Part shown: positions 17,848-25,590 of the stretch, in pieces | Numbering within the stretch: position 1 is the stretch's first letter | Layout: each line of letters opens with the position of its first letter | NCBI RefSeq assembly: GCF_014203095.1 | Contig: NZ_JACHIG010000001.1 | Coordinates: 310,001-374,000 of the forward strand | Reading direction: 5' to 3' | DNA from: Prosthecobacter vanneervenii | GTDB taxonomy: Bacteria > Verrucomicrobiota > Verrucomicrobiia > Verrucomicrobiales > Verrucomicrobiaceae | DNA length: 64,000 bases | Notes under the pieces: model-generated | Told to the model about the DNA's origin: nothing | Databases searched by the model: none | What the model saw: only the letters and a program-made list of their open reading frames with translations | Made by a program: the position numbers and the translations under genes

Positions 17848-17914
17848 CCTGAAAAAATAATTCTGCTGCTCCAAAAAGAACTGCCAAAACTGCCAAAACC
17901 TCCCGCTGGGCGGG
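17848..17914 (-). repeat. TGCCAAAA palindromic element, copy 3 (inverted)
   Basis: Opposite orientation to copies 1 and 2. Read on the minus strand it has GGTTTTGGCAGTTTTGGCAG, then TTCTTTTTGGAGC and AATTATTTTTTC, matching the arm and tail of the other copies. The outer end abuts the stop of the SDR gene at 17919. Together with copy 2 it flanks the AT-richer segment in inverted orientation. Confidence 0.7.
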
Positions 17915-17918
17915 CAGA

Positions 17919-18695
17919 TCACTTTGCTGTGTAGCCGCCGTCCACCGGCAGGTTCACCCCGGTGATGTAGCGGGATGCATCGCTGAGGAGGAAGATCACC
18001 GCGCCGCCGAGGTCCGTCTCGTCCGCCATGCGACCGAGCATGGTGTGCTCGCAGTAGCGCTGCAGGAAGGGCTCGGGCTGGTTGTTGAAGAAGCCACCCG
18101 GAGCCAGGTTGTTCACCCGCACACCATGGGGGCCGTAGAGCGCGGCGTAGAAGCGCGTGAGGTTTTCCATCCCGCCTTTGTGGAAGAAGTAGTCCGGCGG
18201 CATGTCGCCCATGTTGGTGCCGGTGTAGAGCTCGTAGCTGGGGCCGATCATGCCTTGGATGCTGCCAATGTTCACGATGCTGCCGCGCCCTGCTTCGGCC
18301 ATCGTTTTGCCAAAGTGCCGGTGCATGAGCATCACGCCAGTGGCATTCACGCGCATCGACTCCGCAAACTGCTCCACCGCGCCATTCGCTCCCTTCATCG
18401 GGCGCAGCACCGCGTTGTTCACCAGCCCATGCAGCGCTCCATGCTGCGCTGAGATGCGCTCATGCAGCGAGATCACCGAGGCCTCGTCTCCCTGGTCCAG
18501 CGATTCCGCAAAGACGCGGTGCCCCTTCGCTGTCTCTTCCTCCGCCACAATCTTCAGCTTGGAAACATCACGCGAGGCTAGGATCAGCGTGGCGCCCGTT
18601 TCTGCCAACATGGCTGCCAGACCGCGGCCATACAGCCCCGCGCCGCCAGTGAGGAGGATGGTTTTGCCGGAGATGGAGAAGAGAGAGGAAGACAT
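17919..18695 (-). CDS. SDR-family oxidoreductase, last gene of a four-gene operon
   Basis: A 258-residue short-chain dehydrogenase. The cofactor motif is a variant, LTGGAGLYGRG near residue 16, with a longer loop than the usual TGxxxGIG. It also has VNNAV, the catalytic serine in NIGSIQG, and the catalytic pair Y-F-F-H-K (DYFFHKGG). The C-terminus ends PVDGGYTAK. A Gly/Asp/Pro-rich insertion before the catalytic Tyr (TNMGDMPPDY) is unusual for classical SDRs. It starts 5 bases after the aldolase stop, within an operon of two Gfo/Idh dehydrogenases and an aldolase. Its substrate is presumably the product or precursor handled by those enzymes. Confidence 0.88.
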   Translation of the reverse strand: MSSSLFSISGKTILLTGGAGLYGRGLAAMLAETGATLILASRDVSKLKIVAEEETAKGHRVFAESLDQGDEASVISLHERISAQHGALHGLVNNAVLRPMKGANGAVEQFAESMRVNATGVMLMHRHFGKTMAEAGRGSIVNIGSIQGMIGPSYELYTGTNMGDMPPDYFFHKGGMENLTRFYAALYGPHGVRVNNLAPGGFFNNQPEPFLQRYCEHTMLGRMADETDLGGAVIFLLSDASRYITGVNLPVDGGYTAK

Positions 18696-18700
18696 GGGGC

Positions 18701-19510
18701 TTACTTGGATTTGTAGATTGAATCACTGCCGCTGGCCGCAGCACTGCCGCCAAAATCACCGACGAGCTTCTTGAAGGCATTGCCCAGCTCGATCACATCG
18801 GCACCCAGCGTGAAGACACGCGTGCCCTCGGCCAGCACCTCCTCCTTCTGGCCGTAGAGCGATGCCACGGCGGGGTATTTGCCATGTTTCAGAGCAGCGG
18901 CTGCCACGCGCTTGCGTGCGGCCACCACCTCGGGGTGTGTGGCCTGCCCAAGCTTGCCAATGCGGTGGCTGAAATCTCCAGCACCAAACAGCAGCATGTC
19001 GAATCCCGGCACCGCCGCGATCTCCTCCACCACCTCCAGTGCTTCTGGACTCTCGATCTGCAGGATGATGAACTTTTCGGTATTGCAGTGGTGCGCGTAG
19101 TCCGCCAGCGGCACCTGGCAGAAAAGACCGTCCATATTTCCGGCATCCAGCGCCTTGTGGCCCAGTGGCTGGCAGCGCACCATATCGACCACGTTTCGCG
19201 CCTCGTCCGCGCTCGTCACATGCGGTACCATGATGCCCGTGGCATCGCACTCAAAAGGCTTCACATATTCGCTGTAGCCGCCTTTGTTCACACGCACGAT
19301 GGTGTCCATGTCATAGAGCTTGGCGGCGCGCACCTGGTGCTCCAGATTCAGCCAGTCATTGGGCACATGCTCATTGCACAGCCACACCGCGCTGGCACCG
19401 CTGAGCCCGGCCAGCTCCACGATGCGGGGATCTCCCAGGTTCAGCTTGAGCACGGTGCTGTTCTGACCGGCACGGAGTTCGCGTAGGATTCGTGAGGGGC
19501 GGAGTTTCAT
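18701..19510 (-). CDS. HpcH/HpaI-type aldolase/citrate lyase family protein
   Basis: A 269-residue TIM-barrel protein of the HpcH/HpaI class II aldolase family, which cleaves or forms C-C bonds at pyruvate-derived enolates with a divalent metal. Visible landmarks are the phosphate/pyruvate-binding region VRVNKGGYSEYVKPFEC, the metal glutamate in ILQIESPEALE, and the aspartate in LLFGAGDFSHR. The length fits. The start overlaps the upstream gene as ATGA at 19507-19510. The neighbours (two Gfo/Idh dehydrogenases and an SDR) suggest conversion of a sugar acid or keto-deoxy acid. The specific reaction is not predictable. Confidence 0.87.
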   Translation of the reverse strand: MKLRPSRILRELRAGQNSTVLKLNLGDPRIVELAGLSGASAVWLCNEHVPNDWLNLEHQVRAAKLYDMDTIVRVNKGGYSEYVKPFECDATGIMVPHVTSADEARNVVDMVRCQPLGHKALDAGNMDGLFCQVPLADYAHHCNTEKFIILQIESPEALEVVEEIAAVPGFDMLLFGAGDFSHRIGKLGQATHPEVVAARKRVAAAALKHGKYPAVASLYGQKEEVLAEGTRVFTLGADVIELGNAFKKLVGDFGGSAAASGSDSIYKSK

Positions 19511-20469
19511 GAATGAGTTTCGGAAAGGATGTCTGAGATGTGGATGGCCGCCCCATTTTGCTCACGGCTGCGCCTGCCTGCAATGATCACCGCCATCAGC
19601 TCCACCGTTTCCTCAAAGGGCAGGGGGCGTGCCCCCGTGCGCAGCATGTCGATGAAGGCCACGAGCTGACCGCGAAAGGCGCTGTAGGTATCGGTAAGAC
19701 GCAGCGGCAGCTGGCCTTTGGTGCCATACAGATGTACTGCGCCAAAGCTGCCATACGCATCGTGCAGCGCACCGATGGTCACACGCACACCGCAGCGGTG
19801 TGTCAGGTGCATCACATCGCCACCAGCATCGCTGTGCGCCTGCACAGTAAGAAAGCCCGGCCCCAGCAGCGGTTCCACCGCCTCCAGTGCATGGATGCCG
19901 TAGCGCTCCCACGTCTTGCAGGTAAAGCTGGTGATCCACCGCATATCTCCCACCAGCTCCTGCTGCTCCGTATTCAGCCGCATCTCAGGCGCATAGCGCA
20001 TGCCGCTGGTGGAGAGGATGGTGGACCCGGCCTCGTGCCACTGCACAAACTGCCGCAGGTCGGCGATGTTCGTCGCCATCGGTTTATCGACAAAGACCGG
20101 CAGCCCCGCCTCGATGAAAGGGCGCACGCGGCGGATGTGGTCGTCGCCATCATCGGTGGAAATGATCACCGCATCCACCTGACCGATCACGTCTTCTGGC
20201 TTTGCCACCGTGTGCGCTATCAGGCTCGCTGCCGCCACCTTCGGCGCATCAGCGGCATCATCTGTCCACAGGTGCGTCACACGCGCGCCGGGCACCCGAA
20301 CGTCTTCCACACGCTGCTTGCCCAGGTAGCTGAGGATGGCGGGGTAGGGGCACTGCGCCATCGCTTCCGGATTGAAGCCATTGATGATGGCGCTCCAAGA
20401 ATACGGGTGGCCGTTTCCCTCGATCATGCCCAGCATGGCCAGGCGTAGTTCTTTGCCTTCGGGGTTCAT
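19507..20469 (-). CDS. Gfo/Idh/MocA-family oxidoreductase
   Basis: A 320-residue NAD(P)-dependent sugar-type dehydrogenase. The N-terminal Rossmann strand LAMLGMIEGNGHPYSW departs from the usual GxGxxG, so the dinucleotide motif is degenerate. VDAVIISTDDGDD and the EKP-equivalent VDKPMATN are present and fit the family. It overlaps the genes on both sides by four bases (20466-20469 and 19507-19510), showing strict translational coupling. The partner dehydrogenase upstream has a canonical motif, so the pair may act in sequence or as a heteromer. Substrate unknown. Confidence 0.85.
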   Translation of the reverse strand: MNPEGKELRLAMLGMIEGNGHPYSWSAIINGFNPEAMAQCPYPAILSYLGKQRVEDVRVPGARVTHLWTDDAADAPKVAAASLIAHTVAKPEDVIGQVDAVIISTDDGDDHIRRVRPFIEAGLPVFVDKPMATNIADLRQFVQWHEAGSTILSTSGMRYAPEMRLNTEQQELVGDMRWITSFTCKTWERYGIHALEAVEPLLGPGFLTVQAHSDAGGDVMHLTHRCGVRVTIGALHDAYGSFGAVHLYGTKGQLPLRLTDTYSAFRGQLVAFIDMLRTGARPLPFEETVELMAVIIAGRRSREQNGAAIHISDILSETHS

Positions 20470-21461
20470 GAAATCGTGATTGGCATGCCAGTGGCGGCGG
20501 ACTCCAGCGCGGCGCGGTTGCAGCGCAGCGTCTGCGCCGCTTCCTCAAAGGTGCACAGCGTGCACGGTTTCCCCTCCATGCCGTCGAGGAAGGCGTTTGC
20601 CTGCGCGATGAAAAGATCATCCCGCTGCAGAGGCGCGGTGCTGCGCCACTCCCAGGCCGTCTCTCCAAGACGCATGCTGCCCCAGCGCTGTGCATGGGAT
20701 TCTATTTTGAGGCTCCCAACTTCGCACTGCACTTCCAGCGTGGTCTCGTTTGCCGCCTGAAACTGCGTCATGGCATAGCTGGCCATCACGCTGCCGTGTC
20801 TGGCGCAGATGTTCACCGTGTCCTCCACAGTCACGCCTTCCAGCCGCTGATGCGAGGCATCGCAGTACAGCCGTGTCATGGGGCCGATCAGCCACTCCAT
20901 GGCGTTCATGAGATGGGTCAGCGCGTCCTGAATGGCACCGCCGCCAGTCTCGTGCCGAGCATAGTAGATGTTCCGGTAGGCCGGGCGAAAGGTGGGGAAA
21001 TGCTGCCCCGCCACCACCGTGGCCTGCAGCGGTCTGCCCAGCGCGCCGCTGTGCAAAAATTCACGCGCCGCCACGACCCAAGGAAAGCAGTGGTAAACAT
21101 ACGCCACAGCGGCAAAGCGCCCGCTTTTGGCGATGGCTGCACGTGTTTCCTCCAGACCGTCCAGCGTCACCGAAAGCGGCTTCTCGATCAGCAGCGCCGC
21201 ACCATGCGCTGCTCCTTCACGGGCGATGGCCAGATGCGTATGGGCAGGCGTGCAGATGACGAGCGCATCAAACCTCTGAGCGGCCAGCGCCTCCTGCAGT
21301 GTGCTGAAGGCAGGCGCGTCGTAGCGCTGGCTCACCTCTGCCAGCAGAGCCGCGTTGGCGTCGCACACGCTCACGTGGCAGCGCCCTGTCTGCTGAAAGC
21401 AGCGCAGGTGCCGCTCGCCAATGCTGCCGCAGCCGATAACCAGGATGGAATGCATGGGCAC
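20466..21461 (-). CDS. Gfo/Idh/MocA-family oxidoreductase, first gene of the operon
   Basis: A 331-residue dehydrogenase with a canonical nucleotide-binding motif VIGCGSIGERHL at the N-terminus, LVICTPAHTH-type second strand (ALVICTPAHTHL), the active-site LIEKPLS, and GGGAIQDALTHLMNAMEWL in the C-terminal alpha/beta domain. Start ATG 21461, or 21455 two codons later, cannot be separated. It leads a four-gene minus-strand operon with the second Gfo/Idh gene, an HpcH/HpaI aldolase and an SDR. All junctions are ATGA overlaps or within 5 bases. Likely oxidation of a sugar or cyclitol hydroxyl; substrate unknown. Confidence 0.87.
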   Translation of the reverse strand: MPMHSILVIGCGSIGERHLRCFQQTGRCHVSVCDANAALLAEVSQRYDAPAFSTLQEALAAQRFDALVICTPAHTHLAIAREGAAHGAALLIEKPLSVTLDGLEETRAAIAKSGRFAAVAYVYHCFPWVVAAREFLHSGALGRPLQATVVAGQHFPTFRPAYRNIYYARHETGGGAIQDALTHLMNAMEWLIGPMTRLYCDASHQRLEGVTVEDTVNICARHGSVMASYAMTQFQAANETTLEVQCEVGSLKIESHAQRWGSMRLGETAWEWRSTAPLQRDDLFIAQANAFLDGMEGKPCTLCTFEEAAQTLRCNRAALESAATGMPITIS

Positions 21462-21526
21462 GAACTAACCGTGGAGCGCACGCGCGTCCAAGATGTTTCG
21501 ACTGGTCTGGTCCGTGAACCAGATGC

Positions 21527-24244
21527 CTATTTGCCTACTGTCTGCGGGGCCGCTTTCATCTTCTGGAAAGGCACGCTTTCACACACAGCCAGGATGAGGT
21601 CCTGCATGCGGTTGCCCGCGGCCTTGGACTTGCGCAGGATCTCCTCGGTGGTCGGCTTGTCGGAGTATTCCAGGCCACGGCCCAGCGCATAGATGAGGAG
21701 GTTGTCGGCCAGATTTTTCACAAACTGGTCGCCCAGATCCCGCACCAGCACCGTGCGCAGCTCGGCCAGGTTGGCAAAGGTCTGCCCGCGCACCAGCGAG
21801 CCCGAGGCATCGATGGGTTGCTTCTTCTCCTCATCGCGCCAGAGGCCGATGGCATCGTAGTTTTCAAAGGCAAAGCCCATCGGGTCCAGATAGGCATGGC
21901 ATCCGGCGCAGGAGGCATTGCTGCGGTGCTCGGCAAACTGCTGGCGCAGTGTCATCTTTCCAAACTGCTGCTTCCGCTCATCCAGCGGCGCTACACCGCC
22001 TGGGGCGGGTGGGGGCGGGGTGCCCAGGATGTTTTCCAGAAGGAACTTGCCGCGCTTCACCGGTGAGGTGCGCGTGGGCGTGGAGGTCAGCGTGAGGATG
22101 CTGCCCTGTGTCAGCACACCGCCGCGTGGTGTGCCCTGAAGGGACACCTTCTGGTATTTGTCTCCCTTCACGCCCTGGATGCCGTAGTAGCGCGCCAGCT
22201 TCTCATTGAGGAAGGTGTAGTCCGCATTCAAAAAGGCGATCACGTCCAGGTTGTTCCGCAGAATGTTGTCGAAGAACATCTGTGACTCCTTTTTCATCGC
22301 GTAGGCCATGCCGCCCTTCCATTCAGGAAAGCGCCGCTCGTCCACATTCACGATGTCCATGTCACGCAGTTGCAGCCACTGGCCGGCAAAGTCTTCTGTG
22401 AGGCTCCAGGCACGGTAGTCGGCCAGCATGCGCTTCACCTCGGCGGCCATGTTCTTGCGCAGCTCGCCTTTGGCGGCCAGTTGCAGCAGCTTGTCATCCG
22501 GCGGTGACGACCACAGGAAGTAGGAAAGACGGGAGGCCAGGCTGTATTCATCGATCAGCGCCACGCCATCCTGCACGGGCCCCACCGGAGTGGGGGAGCC
22601 GCGATAGAGGAAGCCAGGAGATACCAGCATGCCGCGCAGCACGTAACCCAGTGCATCCAGCGGCTCCAGCTTCTCTTGGATGCCGAGGTCGGCAATGCCA
22701 TGCCATTTGGCCTTCTCCGCATCGCGCAGCGGGCGGCGGAAGAGGCGCTGCCCCAGCTTGTCCACCATGGCGTGCATGTCGGCCGCAGCGATGCCGCTGG
22801 GCTGGCCCATCGGACCCTCCACAGTGAGCTGGTGCAGCCAGAAGTTGCGGTCCTGGTGGGTTTTCTCGTCGTAGAAATCATTTAGGAACCACACCTGGAT
22901 CTCATGCTTGCCCGCAGGCAGTTCCACCTCGGTGCCAAACCACTGCGGCGTCTGGTTTTTGGCAGTGATGGAAAAGGAGCCTGCATTTTTGCCGCCGATG
23001 CGCACGTCAAACTTCGCGGGCTCGCCACCGGCTTGCTGCGCCCCGGCCTTGATGCCGAGGCGGTACTTGCCTGGAAGGGAAAGATCGACGTGATGCTTCA
23101 CATAGCCGTTCATGGCCAGTTCGATGGTGCCGGTGTCGCGGCTGGCATTCCCCTGGCCGTTTTCAAAGTCCTCTCCTGTGAGCTTCAGCGCTGGCAGCCC
23201 GGCAGGCTTGCCGTCCAGCAGCCACTGCACCAGGCGTGTACCACGAGGCGGAAGCAGGCCGTCGGGACCTTCCACCTCGATCTTGTCCAGCGCCAGATTG
23301 CGGTCGCGCTTGTCCGGATCAGGATTTTGCGGATCGGCGAAGTCGTTCAAAAATCGCACCACGATCTTGTGCTCGCCGCTCTTGAGCGTGACCTGCTGCT
23401 GGATCACCTGCCACGGGCCCTTGTCGCCATTGTAGCGTGCCGTCACATCAAAGGTGCCCAGCTCCTTGTCATCCACTTTCAGCATCACCTTGGCCGCATC
23501 AGGCCCGGCTTGCGTGGCGGACAGGTGAAACTTCAGCTGGTAGTTGCCATACGCAGGCGCGGTGAATTTCGTGGCGGCATCCGCGTTGCTATGAAACCAG
23601 CGTACGCCATCCCATTCCTTGGTTTCGCCCTTCTGGTTCCAGAATTTCTTGGCTCCCAGTTCCAGATCCAGACGCTCCACGTCGGAGGTGTCCAGCGCCT
23701 TGTCGGCCACTGCGTTCGCAGCGCGGATGTACTTTTCCATCAGCAGCGGGGAGATGCTCAGCACATCGCCGATGTTGTCATAGCCGTAGCCGGTATCGTC
23801 CGGCGGGAACTCATTGGCGGGCTTCATATCCACCAACAGCAGGTCGCGGATGGTGTTGTTGTACTCCGTGCGGTTCAGGCGGCGGTAGGTGATGTGCCCC
23901 GGGTCGATCTTCTTGGGGTCAAACCAGAACACCGTGTCGTCGATCCATGCCACGATCTCATCGCGCTCATTGAGCGGTGGCTTCTCCTTTTTCTCTGGTG
24001 GCATCACGTGCGTCACCAGCTGCTGCCGTGCATGATCCCACAGCACCTTGTCGGCAATCAGCTTGCCGTATTCCGGGTACTCATCCAGCGCAAAGTCACC
24101 CTTGTCCGTGCCGTCGCCGTGGCAGTCGTAGCAGTATTTTTGCAGCAGGGGCAGGATGCGATTGGTGTAGGCATCCTGGCCGCGCTCAGCGGCAGGCAGC
24201 AGGCAAGGGAGGGCGAGGGACGCGAAGAGGAGTCTGCGTAGCAT
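21527..24244 (-). CDS. Secreted PSD/PSCyt-type heme protein (DUF1592/DUF1588/DUF1585 architecture)
   Basis: About 905 residues. ATG 24244 is chosen because it precedes a signal peptide (MLRRLLFASLALPCLLPAAE); the frame continues further upstream but overlaps the divergent FKBP gene. The first heme motif is CYDCH near residue 38. RLNRTEYNNTIRDLL (PSD3/DUF1587) follows. Two beta-rich carbohydrate-binding-like modules each end in an RFLNDF or WFLNDF strand (about residues 230-430). Then come the DUF1595/DUF1592 helical regions and a second heme motif CAGCH near residue 777 (DUF1588). The end is the DUF1585 helix set with LLIYALGRGLEYSD. The family is abundant in planctomycetes and Verrucomicrobia; function unproven, presumably oxidation in the periplasm. 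Confidence 0.9.
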   Translation of the reverse strand: MLRRLLFASLALPCLLPAAERGQDAYTNRILPLLQKYCYDCHGDGTDKGDFALDEYPEYGKLIADKVLWDHARQQLVTHVMPPEKKEKPPLNERDEIVAWIDDTVFWFDPKKIDPGHITYRRLNRTEYNNTIRDLLLVDMKPANEFPPDDTGYGYDNIGDVLSISPLLMEKYIRAANAVADKALDTSDVERLDLELGAKKFWNQKGETKEWDGVRWFHSNADAATKFTAPAYGNYQLKFHLSATQAGPDAAKVMLKVDDKELGTFDVTARYNGDKGPWQVIQQQVTLKSGEHKIVVRFLNDFADPQNPDPDKRDRNLALDKIEVEGPDGLLPPRGTRLVQWLLDGKPAGLPALKLTGEDFENGQGNASRDTGTIELAMNGYVKHHVDLSLPGKYRLGIKAGAQQAGGEPAKFDVRIGGKNAGSFSITAKNQTPQWFGTEVELPAGKHEIQVWFLNDFYDEKTHQDRNFWLHQLTVEGPMGQPSGIAAADMHAMVDKLGQRLFRRPLRDAEKAKWHGIADLGIQEKLEPLDALGYVLRGMLVSPGFLYRGSPTPVGPVQDGVALIDEYSLASRLSYFLWSSPPDDKLLQLAAKGELRKNMAAEVKRMLADYRAWSLTEDFAGQWLQLRDMDIVNVDERRFPEWKGGMAYAMKKESQMFFDNILRNNLDVIAFLNADYTFLNEKLARYYGIQGVKGDKYQKVSLQGTPRGGVLTQGSILTLTSTPTRTSPVKRGKFLLENILGTPPPPAPGGVAPLDERKQQFGKMTLRQQFAEHRSNASCAGCHAYLDPMGFAFENYDAIGLWRDEEKKQPIDASGSLVRGQTFANLAELRTVLVRDLGDQFVKNLADNLLIYALGRGLEYSDKPTTEEILRKSKAAGNRMQDLILAVCESVPFQKMKAAPQTVGK

Positions 24245-24382
24245 GAAATGGAGGGAATGGGGGTATTCTCTATACGTGCGCAGAGTGGCAGGGATTTCGC
24301 CGAAAACCAGCGGTGCATTGCGCGTGATTTGGGGTTGCATGCGCCCGGGCTTGCGCTGAAGAAGCGCGCCCTTTTTTACATC

Positions 24383-24787
24383 ATGTCCACCACCGCCCTC
24401 GAAACCGGCCGCGCCTTCCTGGCCGATAACGCCAAAAAGCCCGGCATCACCACCACCGCCAGCGGCCTGCAGTATGAAGTGCTGACCCCCGGCACTGGCA
24501 AAAGCCCCAAGGCCAAGGACACCGTGGTGGTGAACTACCGTGGCACGCTGCTCAATGGCGTGGAGTTTGACAGCTCCTACCTGGCTGGACGCGAGCCGGC
24601 GGAGTTTCCGCTCAAGCGCGTGATCAAAGGCTGGACCGAGGGCCTGCAGCTCATGCAGGAGGGGGCCAAGTATCGCTTTTTCATCCCCTCCGAGCTGGCC
24701 TACGGCAAACGCGGCGCAGGCATCGACATCGGACCCAATGAAACTCTCATCTTTGAGGTGGAACTCCTGAAAGTCTGGGAAGACTAG
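24383..24787 (+). CDS. FKBP-type peptidyl-prolyl cis-trans isomerase
   Basis: A 134-residue single FKBP domain. The frame opens at 24248, but ATG 24383 (MSTTALETGR) fits the short linker-plus-domain form and leaves space from the divergent cytochrome gene. Family hallmarks are GLQYEVLTPGTGKSP, VVVNYRGTLLNGVEFDSSY, the VIKGWTEGLQLM strand and the ELAYGKRGAG loop. It ends with LIFEVELLKV. There is no signal peptide, so a cytoplasmic folding catalyst is likely. An SDR gene follows after 18 bases on the same strand. Confidence 0.93.
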   Translation: MSTTALETGRAFLADNAKKPGITTTASGLQYEVLTPGTGKSPKAKDTVVVNYRGTLLNGVEFDSSYLAGREPAEFPLKRVIKGWTEGLQLMQEGAKYRFFIPSELAYGKRGAGIDIGPNETLIFEVELLKVWED

Positions 24788-24805
24788 GCGCGATTTCCTC
24801 TGTCC

Positions 24806-25558
24806 ATGAATCAAATCGACCTCAAGGACAGAGTGGCCATCGTCACCGGCGGTGCGCGCGGAATCGGGTATGCCATCGCAGAGCGCATGCTGCGCTCGGG
24901 TGCCAGTGTGTGCCTGTGGGACATCGATGCCACCGCGCTCGATGCAGCCAAAGCTGAGCTATCCGCACTCGGCCAAGCGCACACCGCCACCGTGGACCTG
25001 ACAAGCATCTCCTCCGTGGAAAGCGCCGCTGCATCGACTCTGGGTGCCTTTGGCAAGATAGACATCCTCGTGAACAACGCAGGTATCGCAGGCACCAATG
25101 CGAAGACTTGGGAAACTGATCCCGCTGAATGGCAGCGCGTCATGGCAATCAACCTGAACGGCCCCTTCCACTGCTGCCATGCCGTGGTGCCCCACATGCT
25201 GAAAAACGGCTATGGCCGCATCGTCAATATCGCCTCCATCGCCGGCAAGGAGGGTAATCCCAACGCCGCCCACTACAGCGCCTCCAAGGCGGGCGTGGTC
25301 GCCCTGACCAAGTCTCTCGGCAAGGAGCTGGCCACCAGCAACATCATCGTCAATGCGGTGACGCCCGCCGTGATCGAAACGGATATCCTGAAGCAGCTCA
25401 CGCAGCAGCACATCGATTACATGCTCTCCAAGATCCCGATGAATCGATTCGGGAAAAAGGAAGAAGCTGCCGCTCTTGTGGCTTGGCTTAGCTCGGAGGA
25501 CTGCTCCTTCACCACCGGTGCCGTCTTTGATTTGTCCGGTGGCCGCGCCACCTATTGA
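24806..25558 (+). CDS. SDR-family oxidoreductase (FabG-like)
   Basis: A 250-residue classical SDR. TGGARGIG is near residue 15, NNAGIAG near 90, the catalytic serine in NIASIAGKEG, and the catalytic pair in YSASK. It has the substrate loop PAVIETDIL and a C-terminal DLSGGRATY. The sequence is close to 3-oxoacyl-ACP reductase or acetoacetyl-CoA reductase-type members and is of normal length. The downstream dimethylformamidase-like gene starts at or just after its stop, so the two are probably coupled. The physiological substrate is not evident. Confidence 0.9.
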   Translation: MNQIDLKDRVAIVTGGARGIGYAIAERMLRSGASVCLWDIDATALDAAKAELSALGQAHTATVDLTSISSVESAAASTLGAFGKIDILVNNAGIAGTNAKTWETDPAEWQRVMAINLNGPFHCCHAVVPHMLKNGYGRIVNIASIAGKEGNPNAAHYSASKAGVVALTKSLGKELATSNIIVNAVTPAVIETDILKQLTQQHIDYMLSKIPMNRFGKKEEAAALVAWLSSEDCSFTTGAVFDLSGGRATY

Positions 25559-25590
25559 TCGTTTCAGGTTTCTCGCTGCGTAATCAGGGA

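Larger units (their letters stand above)
16863..17918. other. 1,056-bp intergenic region with repeated palindromes and no supported gene
   Basis: This is the only gene-free stretch over 1 kb. It lies upstream of the giant minus-strand gene and downstream of an SDR gene. It holds three copies of a TGCCAAAA palindromic element and a perfect 10-bp inverted repeat, each listed separately. The part from about 17,240 to 17,870 is visibly richer in A and T than its surroundings. The short open frames in it show no family resemblance, and I do not call them genes. The promoter of the giant gene should lie in its left part, but I could not pick boxes with confidence. Confidence 0.7.

Noticed and set aside
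17666..17896. 76-residue minus-strand frame in the intergenic region
   Set aside because: Includes the palindromic element and has no recognisable domain, signal or ribosome-binding site.
22904..24241. 445-residue plus-strand frame opposite the DUF1592-type cytochrome
   Set aside because: Shadow frame; the minus strand has signal peptide, heme motifs and family segments throughout.
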